Assembly (NCBI GenBank): GCA_018057455.1
Contig: JAGPDT010000014.1
Location: forward strand, 5,778 to 61,700
Length of the DNA stretch: 55,923 nucleotides
DNA from: Flavobacteriales bacterium
GTDB lineage: Bacteria; Bacteroidota; Bacteroidia; Flavobacteriales_F; PHOS-HE28
Reading direction: 5' to 3'
A program made the translations under genes and the position numbers. The notes beneath the pieces are model-generated. The model was not told the DNA's origin and ran no database searches. It was given only the letters and a program-made list of their open reading frames with translations. Positions 9,348 to 19,082 of the stretch are shown in pieces; the first letter of the stretch is position 1, and each line of letters begins with the position of its first letter.

Positions 9348-10916
9348 ATGCATCGATCTTCTTCCTCCCGCTGGCGGATCCATCAACGGTTCATGCGCAT
9401 CGGCGTCGCCTGCTCGTGGGCCATGATGCTCACGGCTGGTGGTCCGTTGCGCGCCCAGGCCGATTTGTGCAGCTCGCCCATCATGACCGACAAGCCCTCG
9501 GTCAAGCAATGGTCGAAGACCACGGTGAAGATGGCCCACTGCGTGAATTCGGACTGCCCCACACCGGGCCCGGACCTGTACATGAATGTGTACGTGCCCA
9601 CGGTGCTGGCGGGCAATACGCCACACCCCGGGCGATTCCCCATGATCATGTTGCTGCATGGTGGAGGTTTCACCAGCGGCGGGTATACCATGTTCCAATG
9701 GCCTGAGGCCTTCGTCAAAAGAGGCGTGATCGTGGCCACCGCGGAGTACCGCGTGGGCTGGGACGTGAACGGGGACGGCGTAGTCACCAACGATGAACAC
9801 CACGATTCTGTGGAAGACCCGTGCGGAGGGGATTATTCCACCATGATGCGGGCGGTCATCAGGTCTGTGATGGACATCGATGGCGCCATGCGCTTCCTGC
9901 TTGCTGATAGTGTGGCCTATCCGATCGACAGAAATGCACTGTACATCGGAGGCCCCAGTGCCGGGGGGGCGTTGGCGCTGCACGTGGCCTTTTCAAAACC
10001 GGGCGAACTGCAATCCCGCTGGGAAACCTTGTACGGAAGCCAGCCGCTGGTCGGCAATCCTTGCGATATGCGATGGGACCCGATCATGTGCCAGGCCCCG
10101 GACGGATCGGCGGGTTACTACCAAGGTGATTATTCGTACAAGGGCATCATGAATTGCTGGGGGGGGCTTTTCGGCACCGAGCTGATGGACCCGCACGACG
10201 GGGTCGATCCCGGCAACAGCGACCCTGATGATCTCGCATACATCGGGTTCTATGGCACCGAAGACCACGTGTACCCACCCAACGTGGGGCCCGCCTACGA
10301 ATGCCCGAATTATCCGTTGGGCTACGGCCCCAAGAAGATGTTTGAACTGCGGAGGCAGTATGGATATCCGGCCCAGCTGTACACCGATCCGGGCGCGAAA
10401 CACCGCCATGTATGGATCCAGGAAGGATTGGGCGCTGGCACTGAACTGTCCGACATGCGCGGAGCCCGTGCCGAGTTCATCGCCGCCAGGGCTTGTTGCT
10501 TCTTCAAGTCCGCCATGTGCGGGCACCCGTGCAATTTTGATGAACAGATGCCCATGGCGGAGGTATCGGATTGGGCCAGGGCTTACATGGACATGTTCGA
10601 TGAGCCGTACCAACCGGCAGGGTGCAACAATGATGGTACGATGCGGTTCAATCCTTGGTCTACGTTGGATGAACCGTTGGTTTACCCCAACCCCTCCAAT
10701 GGCACCGTCAAGGTCTTGGGTGCCGGTTTTCCCAACGGGGCGGACTACGAGATCTATGATCTACAAGGAAGGAAGGTGGACGAAGGCCGGATGAAGGTGG
10801 AGGGCAACTCCATTGACCTGAAGTCCCTGCCCGATGGCCTGTACACGCTCCGATTGACCAGCCCGGACCATACGTATCTTACCCGTGTGGTGCTGCAACC
10901 ATGGACGTTGCGTTGA
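9348..10916 (+). CDS. T9SS-exported alpha/beta-hydrolase (esterase)
   Basis: An exported protein of about 522 residues. A signal peptide (basic start, then GVACSWAMMLTAGGPLRAQA) leads into an alpha/beta-hydrolase domain with the oxyanion-hole motif LLHGGG, the nucleophile elbow GGPSAGG, and candidate acid and base in GTEDHVYPP and AKHRHVW. This resembles carboxylesterases. It is Cys-rich around the catalytic core. The last 80 residues are a T9SS type A sorting domain (VYPNPSNGTVKV, IYDLQGRKV, LPDGLYTLRL), so the enzyme should be secreted or surface-attached. The start is uncertain: ATGs at 9330, 9348 and 9393 all leave a signal peptide. The substrate is unknown. Confidence 0.82.
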   Translation: MHRSSSSRWRIHQRFMRIGVACSWAMMLTAGGPLRAQADLCSSPIMTDKPSVKQWSKTTVKMAHCVNSDCPTPGPDLYMNVYVPTVLAGNTPHPGRFPMIMLLHGGGFTSGGYTMFQWPEAFVKRGVIVATAEYRVGWDVNGDGVVTNDEHHDSVEDPCGGDYSTMMRAVIRSVMDIDGAMRFLLADSVAYPIDRNALYIGGPSAGGALALHVAFSKPGELQSRWETLYGSQPLVGNPCDMRWDPIMCQAPDGSAGYYQGDYSYKGIMNCWGGLFGTELMDPHDGVDPGNSDPDDLAYIGFYGTEDHVYPPNVGPAYECPNYPLGYGPKKMFELRRQYGYPAQLYTDPGAKHRHVWIQEGLGAGTELSDMRGARAEFIAARACCFFKSAMCGHPCNFDEQMPMAEVSDWARAYMDMFDEPYQPAGCNNDGTMRFNPWSTLDEPLVYPNPSNGTVKVLGAGFPNGADYEIYDLQGRKVDEGRMKVEGNSIDLKSLPDGLYTLRLTSPDHTYLTRVVLQPWTLR

Positions 10917-10973
10917 ACGGGTCACCCGGTTCCAAGCCCTTCCATCGGCCCACCCTGTCCGATCACCGCCTCC

Positions 10974-10981
10974 TATCTTTG
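10974..10981 (+). promoter_or_regulatory. -7 element of the exopolysaccharide operon
   Basis: TATCTTTG matches TAnnTTTG and lies 79 bases upstream of the Wza-like start. It would give a leader of about 70 nt. No strict TTTG -33 box is visible, so this may be weak or activator-dependent. Confidence 0.5.
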
Positions 10982-11059
10982 GCACCCTGCGGATATGGGG
11001 TGGGTTTGCCCATTTTTTCCGGCATGGCCACGTTCTTGCAAGCAAGCTGATCGAACCGT

Positions 11060-11833
11060 ATGAAACTGACCAAGCATGTGATCGCCGTTCTTGTGATGGC
11101 CCTGATGGCCTCCTGTGTGGGCAAGCGCAGCATCAATTTCCTGCATGATGGATCGCTGAACAATACCAGCAAGCTCTTTCCCAACCGCAAATTCGAATAC
11201 CGGATCCAGGTGAACGATGTGCTCAGCATCAGGATCCTGGGCCTGGATGAGGCCAACTCCAAACTGTTCAACGTGGAAGCCGTGAATTCCGGCTTGGCCC
11301 TGAATGAGGCGGCCCTGTATGTCAATGGCTTCTCGGTGGACAAGACGGGCCAGGTGCAATTGCCCAGTGTAGGGCGGTTGAAGTTATTGGGCCTTACCGT
11401 CAATGAAGCCCAGGAAGCCCTGCAACAGAAGGTCAATGAGTACTTTGCCAATGCCACGGTGATCCTCAAGCTGGTCAGTTTCAGGGTGAGCGTGTTGGGC
11501 GAGGTGGATCGGCCCGGTACATACTTCGTCTACAACAACCAGATCACCTTGTTGGAGGCCTTGGCCCAGGCCGGAGGACCTTCCGAAATGGCGGATAAAA
11601 GACACGTTACCCTGATGCGGCAAAGCGACCAGGGCACGCAGGCCGTGTATTTGGACCTGAGCCGTGCGGATGTGCTTTCCAGTGAATACTATTATTTGCT
11701 GCCCAATGACGTGGTCTACCTGCCGGCCTTGGGAGCCAGGCCCCAACGCATGAACCTCGATCTGCTGGCCATCCTGTTCGGGGCCATCAGTACGGCGGCC
11801 GTGGTGATCACCGTAGTGCAGAACCTCAAATGA
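11060..11833 (+). CDS. Polysaccharide export outer membrane lipoprotein (Wza-like)
   Basis: A 257-residue lipoprotein with lipobox MASC (Cys19). The polysaccharide export domain (YRIQVNDVLSIRILGL, about residue 50) is followed by an SLBB-type region (VSVLGEVDRPGTYFVYNNQITLLEALAQAGGP, about 148-180). The C-terminal hydrophobic helix (LDLLAILFGAISTAAVVITVVQ) is probably the outer membrane barrel helix, as in Wza-type proteins. It should form the exit pore for the polymer. It is the first gene of the locus and its stop overlaps the Wzc-like start (ATGA). It is shorter than E. coli Wza, as is usual in Bacteroidota. Confidence 0.92.
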   Translation: MKLTKHVIAVLVMALMASCVGKRSINFLHDGSLNNTSKLFPNRKFEYRIQVNDVLSIRILGLDEANSKLFNVEAVNSGLALNEAALYVNGFSVDKTGQVQLPSVGRLKLLGLTVNEAQEALQQKVNEYFANATVILKLVSFRVSVLGEVDRPGTYFVYNNQITLLEALAQAGGPSEMADKRHVTLMRQSDQGTQAVYLDLSRADVLSSEYYYLLPNDVVYLPALGARPQRMNLDLLAILFGAISTAAVVITVVQNLK

Positions 11834-14157
11834 GCGACGGCCATAACGACTCGATCGACATCCAGGCTTTTCTGAAGAAGGTCCTGCGGATGTGGTGGCT
11901 GTTTGCCATCACCATTGCCTTGGCCGGTGCGGGGGCCGTTTGGTATGTGAAGACCACGGCCAAGACCTATGAAGTGAACGGAGTGATGTTGATGAGCGAC
12001 ACCAAGCGCAACAGCTTCGGGTCGAACCGCGAGGATTTCATCAAGGGCGCCTCCTTCCTCAGCAGCAATGTGGGGTTGGAGGATGAGATCAGCGTGCTCA
12101 CCTCCTTCACCAATGTGCTGGCCACGGTCCAGCAACTGGATTTCGCCACCACGTACTATGTGGAGCGCAATTTCCTGCGGCAGGAGATCTATGAGGACAA
12201 GCCGTTCATTGTCCGTTTGGATACCGGACTGCAGATCACCGGTGTGATGGTGGAGGTGAGGCCGGACTTGGAAAACGGTACGTACCGTGTGTTGGCCAAA
12301 GGCGAGAACGTGCGGATGTTCAACGCAGGCTTGCAACAGCCCGTGGACAACTTTGTGCCCGAGCTGGACCTGGACCAAACAGCCAAGGTTGGTGAACCGT
12401 TCCGCAGCACCTACCTCAATTTCCGCATCGAGTTCAATCCGGAGCACCAGCACCGGATGGCGGAGCGGTACTATTTCGTGCCTGCCAGCAACCCGGATGT
12501 GGCGGCATATTACCGCTCCAAAACGTACGTCTCCCCGTTGAGCGATGAGAGCAACATCATCACCATCAGCACTGTTGGCGAAGACACCAAGAAGGAACGG
12601 GACTACATCAATACGCTGATGCAGACCTACATCAAAAGCGAACAGGACAAGCAGAACGAGAAAGGCACCAAGACCATCGCCTTCATCGATGAACAGTTGG
12701 ACAGGTCCACCGGCAGCCTGGAGGTGGCCGAGGGCAATTTGGAGAACGTGCAGGCCTCAGCCGGGGGCCTGGTGGGCAGCGCCGGTGACCGGGGAGCAGC
12801 CGTGTTCAACGACCTCTCACGGTTGAAGGATGAACAGGGCAAAGCCCGGTCGAAGCTCCAATACCTCGGTGAATTGATCACTTATATGGGACAGGATGAT
12901 GGCGGTACGCCGTCCACCATCTCAGCGGCCAACGTGGGGGCGCCATCGCTCAGCAATCTCATTGACAAGTACAACCAGGACGTGAACGAACTCGCCACCC
13001 GGCGCTTGAACGAGCGGCAGCAATCAGCACCCACGATCGCATTGGCGCGCAAGGTGCAGACCCAACGGAACCAGATCATACAAAGCGCCCAGGATGCACG
13101 CCGTGGTGCGCAACTCGAACTGGACCAGATCACCAACCGGGTGAACCAGCTCCAGTACCAGCTGAGCCAGCTGCCGCAGAGCAGCAGGCAGGTGAGCATC
13201 GCCACGCGCAAATACGAACTGAGCGCCGCCATCAATACCTACTTGATGGAGAAGCGGTACGAAGCGGAGATCGCCGTCAATTCCGACCAGGTAGACAAAT
13301 ACATCATCGATGCCGCGCGGGTCAAGGCGGGTGGCCCGGTGGCCCCGGACAAGGGAAAGACCCTGGCGCTGGCCTTGGGCCTCGGCCTGATCCTGCCGTT
13401 GGGTTTCGTGCTGCTCCGGGACATGTTCAACGATCGCATCATGGACCTGGACGAAGTCAAGCGCCTGAGCCCGATCCCGGTGCTCAGCACCATACCGGCC
13501 TCCAAACAGGCAAGGATCAAGAGCCTGGAGGACCGTTCCGCGTTGGCCGAGGCATTCCGTACGGCCCGCATCAACCTGCAATACCTCAACGCCAACAAGG
13601 ACCGCCAGGTGGTGGGGATCACCAGCAGCGCCAGCGGCGAAGGGAAGACGTTCTGTGCCGTGAACCTGGCCACCGTGATGGCGTTGGGCAACAAACGGAC
13701 ATTGCTGATGGATGCCGACATGCGCAAGCCGAAAATGCACGAGCGCTTCGGAATGGAACTGGGTACAGGGCTGAGCACCTACTTGATCGGTGAGGCGGGC
13801 ATCGATGCCATTGTCCGCCGGTCGGATGTGGAAGGCCTGGACCTGATCATGGCCGGCCCTGTGCCGCCCAACCCCTTGGAACTGTTCGAAAGCCCGCGAA
13901 TGGCCGAATTGCTCCAACAGCTCCGCGGGCGGTACGACCAGATCATCGTGGATGCCTCGCCCATGGGCCTGGTCAGCGAGTTCAAGGTGCTGGTGCAACA
14001 TTTGGACATCACCTTGTACGTGGTGCGCCAGGGCTACACCCGCAGGCCGATGCTGCGGCCCGTGAATGACCTGTTCCGTTCCGGGAAGCTCGAACACATC
14101 GACCTGCTGTTCAATGGCGTGAAAGCAGGGGACGGCTACGGTTACGTGTATGAGTGA
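11830..14157 (+). CDS. Polysaccharide co-polymerase / tyrosine autokinase (Wzc-like)
   Basis: A 775-residue inner membrane protein. TM1 lies at about residues 17-37 and is followed by a Wzz-type chain-length domain, a periplasmic coiled coil with GNVR-type features (about 270-480) and TM2 (about 513-530). The cytoplasmic BY-kinase domain has Walker A SASGEGKT (about residue 600), Walker A' LLMDADMRKP and Walker B IIVDASPMG. The C-terminus GYGYVYE holds a short Tyr cluster, the likely autophosphorylation site. It should control chain length and export together with the Wza-like protein. It overlaps the export gene by 4 bases and the flippase gene by 8. Confidence 0.94.
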   Translation: MSDGHNDSIDIQAFLKKVLRMWWLFAITIALAGAGAVWYVKTTAKTYEVNGVMLMSDTKRNSFGSNREDFIKGASFLSSNVGLEDEISVLTSFTNVLATVQQLDFATTYYVERNFLRQEIYEDKPFIVRLDTGLQITGVMVEVRPDLENGTYRVLAKGENVRMFNAGLQQPVDNFVPELDLDQTAKVGEPFRSTYLNFRIEFNPEHQHRMAERYYFVPASNPDVAAYYRSKTYVSPLSDESNIITISTVGEDTKKERDYINTLMQTYIKSEQDKQNEKGTKTIAFIDEQLDRSTGSLEVAEGNLENVQASAGGLVGSAGDRGAAVFNDLSRLKDEQGKARSKLQYLGELITYMGQDDGGTPSTISAANVGAPSLSNLIDKYNQDVNELATRRLNERQQSAPTIALARKVQTQRNQIIQSAQDARRGAQLELDQITNRVNQLQYQLSQLPQSSRQVSIATRKYELSAAINTYLMEKRYEAEIAVNSDQVDKYIIDAARVKAGGPVAPDKGKTLALALGLGLILPLGFVLLRDMFNDRIMDLDEVKRLSPIPVLSTIPASKQARIKSLEDRSALAEAFRTARINLQYLNANKDRQVVGITSSASGEGKTFCAVNLATVMALGNKRTLLMDADMRKPKMHERFGMELGTGLSTYLIGEAGIDAIVRRSDVEGLDLIMAGPVPPNPLELFESPRMAELLQQLRGRYDQIIVDASPMGLVSEFKVLVQHLDITLYVVRQGYTRRPMLRPVNDLFRSGKLEHIDLLFNGVKAGDGYGYVYE

Positions 14158-15502
14158 GAGCAGCGGTGGTTCGGTGGTGGACAAGCTGCGCTCCGAGGGG
14201 TTCCGCAAATATTTCAGGAACACTTCCTGGCTTTTCATCGACCGTGTGGTGCGATTGGCCTCGGTGCTCATCACCAGCATCGCGGTGACCCGCTACCTCG
14301 GCCCCGAACTCTTCGGTCAGCTCAACTATGCCAGCGCTTTTGTGGGCATCTTCTTCGCCCTGACATCCATGGGCCTGGATGACATCCTGGTGCGCGACCT
14401 GGTGCGCCGGCCCGACCGCCGGGACCAGCTCCTGGGCACGGCCGCCGTGATCAAGCTCGGTGGCGCCTTGGTGCTGTTCATCACCGTGATGGCCTTGGCC
14501 TTGGCCAAGGACCTTGACCAGACAAAGGTCCTTATGATCCTGCTCATCGCCTTGGCGGAGTTCATCAAGCCGTTGATCGTCGCCGAGCAGTATTTCCTCT
14601 CCCGTGTGGAAGCCCATACCACCGCCAGGGTCAATATTGTCCAGGCTTTGCTCGGGTCGCTCTTTCGTTTGGGCCTGGTGTTGGCACAAGCCCCGTTGAT
14701 GTGGTTCGCCACGGCCTATCTTGTTGAGATGGCCATTGCCGCGATCGGTTTCCTGTTCACCTATGGAAGACAGGGGCTCTCCTGGCGGGCTTGGCGTTAT
14801 GACCGCCACACGGCGCTGTACTTGTTGAAGCAATCATGGCCGCTGGTGATCTTCGGCCTGGCCTTGTATGTGCAGGCCAAGATCGACCAGGTGATGATCG
14901 GTGACATCTTGCGGCACAGCATGGGGGAGGCGGCGGCCGATGCGGAAGTGGGGCAATATTCCGCGGCATTGAAGATGATCGAGGCCTTGGCGTTCCTGCC
15001 CGCCATCGTGGTGGCTTCGCTGGCTCCGGCCATCACCCGTGCCAGGGCACAGGACCGCAAACTCTACGAAGACCGCCTGGTCAACCAATACCGTCTGTTG
15101 TTCATCTTGTTCCTGGTGGTCGCGGTCCCCCTTTATTTCCTGGCGGAGCCGGTCATGGTGCTCCTCTTCGGCGAAGCGTTCCGCATGGCGGGGTATTTGC
15201 TCTCGTTGTTCGCCATCCGTCTTTTCTTCACCAACATGGGTGTGGGCAAGAGCAGTTTCATCACCAATGAGAGCTTGTTCAGGTACGCGCTGGTCACCGC
15301 CGTGGTGGGCGCCGCGCTCAACATCGCCATGAACTATGTGTTGATCCCCACGTATCAATCCATCGGTGCCATTTGGGCCATGATCGGCTCGTTCTTCGTG
15401 AGCATCTTCCTCGTGGACCTGTTCTTCAAGGAGGCCCGGCCCAATTTCCGATGGATGATGCATGGGATTGCTACTTTCTGGAAGATCCGCAACGTGAACT
15501 GA
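14150..15502 (+). CDS. Lipid-linked oligosaccharide flippase (Wzx-like, MATE/MVF type)
   Basis: A 450-residue polytopic membrane protein with about 12-14 hydrophobic segments. The N-terminal RKYFRNTSWLFIDRVVRLASVLITS and the following RYLGPELFGQLNYASAF are characteristic of polysaccharide biosynthesis flippases. It should turn undecaprenyl-linked repeat units to the periplasmic side. The start overlaps the kinase gene by 8 bases and the stop is 2 bases before the next ATG, indicating translational coupling. The Wzx role is assigned from family and locus; the cargo cannot be deduced. Confidence 0.9.
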   Translation: MSESSGGSVVDKLRSEGFRKYFRNTSWLFIDRVVRLASVLITSIAVTRYLGPELFGQLNYASAFVGIFFALTSMGLDDILVRDLVRRPDRRDQLLGTAAVIKLGGALVLFITVMALALAKDLDQTKVLMILLIALAEFIKPLIVAEQYFLSRVEAHTTARVNIVQALLGSLFRLGLVLAQAPLMWFATAYLVEMAIAAIGFLFTYGRQGLSWRAWRYDRHTALYLLKQSWPLVIFGLALYVQAKIDQVMIGDILRHSMGEAAADAEVGQYSAALKMIEALAFLPAIVVASLAPAITRARAQDRKLYEDRLVNQYRLLFILFLVVAVPLYFLAEPVMVLLFGEAFRMAGYLLSLFAIRLFFTNMGVGKSSFITNESLFRYALVTAVVGAALNIAMNYVLIPTYQSIGAIWAMIGSFFVSIFLVDLFFKEARPNFRWMMHGIATFWKIRNVN

Positions 15503-15504
15503 TC

Positions 15505-16767
15505 ATGCCCCGGAGCCCGCACTTGGTTCCCTTGCTCCCCGAGCCCTTCTCGGCATTGGCATGCCCGGCATGCGGATCCAGCAAGGTGGAGGTGCGCGGT
15601 AGCGTATGGCCCGGCATCCATGTGTTGGGCGTGTATGCCTGCCGGGCGTGCGGCTTGGATTTCCTGCGTGACCTGCCCGTGGGTTTTGCCGTGGACCATC
15701 CCATGGCCATCGGCATCCGTGATGGAAAGCTCTACAACCCCTCCAACGGGCCGGGTTGGATCCATGTTCCCCTGATGAACGGACATGCCGATCAACGGCC
15801 GGAGGAAGTGGGCATTGAACGCGTGGTGCACAGGCACTGTGAAAGAATCGTGGTGCTCAACGCACTGGATTTCCTCTACGGCCACGTATTGCTCAAGCTA
15901 TATAACGCCCAGTACTATTTGGACCACCACCCTGGCCTGGGCCTGGTGGTGGTCGTTCCCCGCATGTTCCTGTGGCTCGTTCCCGAGGGCGTGGCGGAAG
16001 TATGGCTGGTCGATCAACGCCTGGGGGATGCCCGGAACTGGCATACAGGGATCGATCGGTTCGTGCAGGCCCAACTTCCCCGGTACAAAGAGGTCTATCT
16101 GGGAAAGGGTTATGCCCACCCCGAGTTCGCCGGCATGGACATTGAACGCTTCAGCAAGGTGGCGCCATTTCCGCTGGACCAGTTCCTTGAGCGCCCGCCC
16201 CACATAACGTTCGTGCTTCGGGAGGACAGGCTCTGGATCGGCGGCCCCGTTCTGAAGCTGCTGTACAGGGTCGCTCGCAAGCTCGGCCGGAAGGGCCCTC
16301 TCCTCCGTTGGTTCATCCATGCACAGGACCGCTTGGTGCGGCGTAGCATCAAGCGCATTCGCAGGTTGGTGCCGCAGGCCCGATTTGCCGTGGTGGGCCT
16401 GGGCCGGCCGGGCGGAATGCCGCCGGATGTGGTGGACCTGCGGACGTTGAAAATGGACACGCAAACGGAATTGGCATGGTGCCGCCAATATGCCTCCAGC
16501 CAAGTTGTGGTGGGTGTGCACGGCAGCAATATGTTGCTGCCAACGGCCCACAGCGCCGGCTGCGTGGAGATCCTTCCCTATGACAGATACGGCAACATGG
16601 TCCAGGACATCTCCGTCCGCTACCACAACCGGATGCAGCTCTTCCTCTACCGGTTCATCGATGAATTCGCCACACCGCGCTGCGTGGCCCGGCATGTCGT
16701 GTCCATCTTCACGGATTTCAAGGTGTACAACCAAGACAACCAAGTGAACATCTTTCAGGCGGAATGA
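15505..16767 (+). CDS. GT61-like protein with N-terminal zinc ribbon
   Basis: A 420-residue cytosolic protein. Residues 20-49 form a zinc ribbon (CPAC at 20-23, CRAC at 46-49). The C-terminal half has WCRQYASSQVVVGVHGSN and then an SAGCVEILP segment (about 337-358). This resembles the HGAGLxN...VEIxP signature of glycosyltransferase family 61/DUF563, so a sugar transferase role is inferred. The conserved Ala of HGAG is replaced by Ser. The ATG at 15505 is chosen, as upstream codons lie in the flippase. It overlaps the next gene by 4 bases. The combination with a zinc ribbon is unusual. Confidence 0.6.
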   Translation: MPRSPHLVPLLPEPFSALACPACGSSKVEVRGSVWPGIHVLGVYACRACGLDFLRDLPVGFAVDHPMAIGIRDGKLYNPSNGPGWIHVPLMNGHADQRPEEVGIERVVHRHCERIVVLNALDFLYGHVLLKLYNAQYYLDHHPGLGLVVVVPRMFLWLVPEGVAEVWLVDQRLGDARNWHTGIDRFVQAQLPRYKEVYLGKGYAHPEFAGMDIERFSKVAPFPLDQFLERPPHITFVLREDRLWIGGPVLKLLYRVARKLGRKGPLLRWFIHAQDRLVRRSIKRIRRLVPQARFAVVGLGRPGGMPPDVVDLRTLKMDTQTELAWCRQYASSQVVVGVHGSNMLLPTAHSAGCVEILPYDRYGNMVQDISVRYHNRMQLFLYRFIDEFATPRCVARHVVSIFTDFKVYNQDNQVNIFQAE

Positions 16768-17747
16768 ACACCAAACCATTGAACACCGCCGTGCTTTTCA
16801 TCGCTTTCAATCGCGAGGAACCTTCCCGCATGGTGATGGAAGCGATCCGGCAGGCCAAACCCCCGCGCCTCTATTTCGCCTGTGATGGCGCGCGGACCGA
16901 ACAGGAAAGGGAAAAGTGTGAAAGGGTGCGGTCCCTCGTGTCCATGGTGGATTGGGATTGTCGGCTCCATACGCGGTTCAGCGACGTGAACCAGGGCGTG
17001 ATGATGGGCGAATCCACCGCCATGGATTGGTTCTTCGAGCAGGAGGAGGAAGGCATCATCCTGGAAGACGACACGTGCCCGGACCCCAGTTTTTTCCCCT
17101 TCTGTGAAGAGTTGCTTGAACGGTACCGGCATGATCACCGCGTGTGGTGCATCATGGGCAACAACCTCATGACCGAGTGGGATAGCCGGGGCGATGCTTC
17201 CTACTATTTCTCCGCCCACGGTTATGGTGCCTATTGGGGTTGGGCCGGTTGGAGAAGGGTGTGGAAGAAGTACGATGTGGAAATGCGGGATTGGCCCGCG
17301 TGCCGCGATGGGCAGTTGCTGAACGGGCACTTCCTGAGCAAGGCGGAAATGGCCGAGGCCTATAAGCTGTTCCAAGGCCAGTATGAAGGGCATATCCGCT
17401 CATGGGACTACCAGATGGACTTCGCCCGGATCATCAACCGCGGCATCACGTGCATCCCCAACATCAATCTGGTGCGCAACATCGGTTTCGGGGCCGATGG
17501 CACACATACGGTGAGTGAGAATGACCGGCGGAACAAATCCGACCTTTCCGCAATGGCCTTTCCCTTGGTACATCCACGCTTCATGGTGGTGGATGCCCCG
17601 CGGGACCTCGCCTATTTCGAACGGTACATCCAGCCCAGCCTGTTCCGCAAGTTGAAGGATGCTGTCAAGAATTTCCTGCCGGACAAGCTGGATGAGGCCA
17701 TCACGCCTTTCCTTTCCAAGGTGCAGAAGCGCTTGGGCTTGAACTAA
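16764..17747 (+). CDS. GT-A fold glycosyltransferase
   Basis: A 327-residue protein that starts with LNTAVLFIAFNREEPSRMVMEAI, a nucleotide-sugar binding beta-strand/helix. An acidic LEDDTCPDPSFF motif (about residue 99) stands in the place of the metal-binding DxD of GT-A enzymes. A central AYWGWAGWRRVWKKYD segment is typical of the 'hemolysin HlpA-like' nucleotide-diphospho-sugar transferases found in polysaccharide loci. No membrane segment is seen. It probably adds one sugar to the lipid-linked repeat unit. Its start overlaps the previous stop (ATGA). Confidence 0.8.
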   Translation: MNTKPLNTAVLFIAFNREEPSRMVMEAIRQAKPPRLYFACDGARTEQEREKCERVRSLVSMVDWDCRLHTRFSDVNQGVMMGESTAMDWFFEQEEEGIILEDDTCPDPSFFPFCEELLERYRHDHRVWCIMGNNLMTEWDSRGDASYYFSAHGYGAYWGWAGWRRVWKKYDVEMRDWPACRDGQLLNGHFLSKAEMAEAYKLFQGQYEGHIRSWDYQMDFARIINRGITCIPNINLVRNIGFGADGTHTVSENDRRNKSDLSAMAFPLVHPRFMVVDAPRDLAYFERYIQPSLFRKLKDAVKNFLPDKLDEAITPFLSKVQKRLGLN

Positions 17748-17786
17748 GCAGCTACCTTTCCCTTCTGTTCCACCCCCTCCGGTCCC

Positions 17787-19082
17787 GTGCTTAGCAAGAG
17801 GAAGCTCATAAACGCGCTGTTCGTCCTATCCTTCCCATGGTACGGGATCGGGGCCTATAACCTGGCGGAGCGGGGCTTTGCCATCGGTATCCTGACGTGC
17901 GCCATGCCCTTTCTGCTGATCCTTGGCGTATACCTCGTCGACATGTTGTACCAACAGGCGCCCAGGCCGGCATTCAACGGCAGGATCCTGTGGGTGTTGG
18001 GCGCATTGTCCTCCATCAGCTTTTCGGTCGTGCTCGGGCTGTACTACCGGAGCCCGATGATCAACGCGGCCAATGGTACGCTCCTCATCGCGCTCTTCTG
18101 GTCTCCTTTCCTCAGCTCAGTGGTGGTCCAGGTCTATAACCGGCACAACAAGGATTTCAACATGGCCGAATTGGTGCTGTGGAGCTTCTTGGCCTATGTA
18201 TTGGTCAACGTGCTGGGCATGGCCGCGGGCATGCGCAACCACCTGCACTACTTTCCCGGGCGTGCCAGTCCACCCTTCGCCATGGGCATCTATGATGCCG
18301 CCCACCTGTTTGCCATCATCAACCTGATGCTGCTTTTCCACTTGCGCCACTTCCGGGCAAACCCCAGGCGTTGGTGGATGCTGGCCGGGTTGTACCTGCT
18401 GAACATGGCGTTCATACTAAGCATCAACAGCCGGTTGTCGTTCATGATCTTCATCGTGCTCTCCGCACTGTTCATCACCCAGGCGATGAGGGCGGTGCGC
18501 GGTTTGTTCACCCTTTCGCTTTTCACCATGCCGCTGATGATGAGCTTCGCCCTGCTCATCTACAAGATCCTGTCCTTGCCGGTATTCGTGGCCATTTTGG
18601 AACGCGTGGACAAGGAGGACGTGACCACCTTCAATGGCCGTACCTACATCTGGACAGCTGCCGCGGACTGGCTGATGGACGACCGGCGCGGACTGCTCTT
18701 CGGCAATGGATACAACGGCCAGTACCACCTTCGTCTGCTCGAGCGGGTGGCCCGGCTCTGGGGTGAATCGGGGTCCTTCAATCTCCACATGCACAGCGCC
18801 TTCCTGGAAATGCTTGTGGACCAAGGCGTGGTGGGCATCGTGCTCATGTACGGCGTGTATTGGGCCGGTTTCCGCTACTATCGGAAGCACTACATGGAGG
18901 AAACCTCCATGGCCCCGCTCTTTGCCGCATTCGTATACCTGATGTTCGTGTGGCAGATCGACATTGTGGGCTATGCCTACTACAGCGGATTCTGTCTGTT
19001 GTTCGTACTGATGGGCCCGGTGGTGATGAAGAGCGGCTTGCCATCAACGATCGGGGCCATTCCAGAAAACCGGATCAAATGA
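17787..19082 (+). CDS. O-antigen polymerase/ligase family protein (Wzy-like)
   Basis: A 431-residue polytopic inner membrane protein with about 11 hydrophobic segments. The large loop carries RTYIWTAAADWLMDD followed by GNGYNGQYH and HMHSAFLEMLVDQGVVG, which matches the Wzy_C/WaaL signature in which a conserved His begins the HxxxLE motif. It probably polymerises the repeat unit in the periplasm. The frame begins with GTG (17787), 39 bases after the previous stop; no ATG fits better. The stop overlaps the GT2 start (ATGA). Confidence 0.85.
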   Translation: MLSKRKLINALFVLSFPWYGIGAYNLAERGFAIGILTCAMPFLLILGVYLVDMLYQQAPRPAFNGRILWVLGALSSISFSVVLGLYYRSPMINAANGTLLIALFWSPFLSSVVVQVYNRHNKDFNMAELVLWSFLAYVLVNVLGMAAGMRNHLHYFPGRASPPFAMGIYDAAHLFAIINLMLLFHLRHFRANPRRWWMLAGLYLLNMAFILSINSRLSFMIFIVLSALFITQAMRAVRGLFTLSLFTMPLMMSFALLIYKILSLPVFVAILERVDKEDVTTFNGRTYIWTAAADWLMDDRRGLLFGNGYNGQYHLRLLERVARLWGESGSFNLHMHSAFLEMLVDQGVVGIVLMYGVYWAGFRYYRKHYMEETSMAPLFAAFVYLMFVWQIDIVGYAYYSGFCLLFVLMGPVVMKSGLPSTIGAIPENRIK

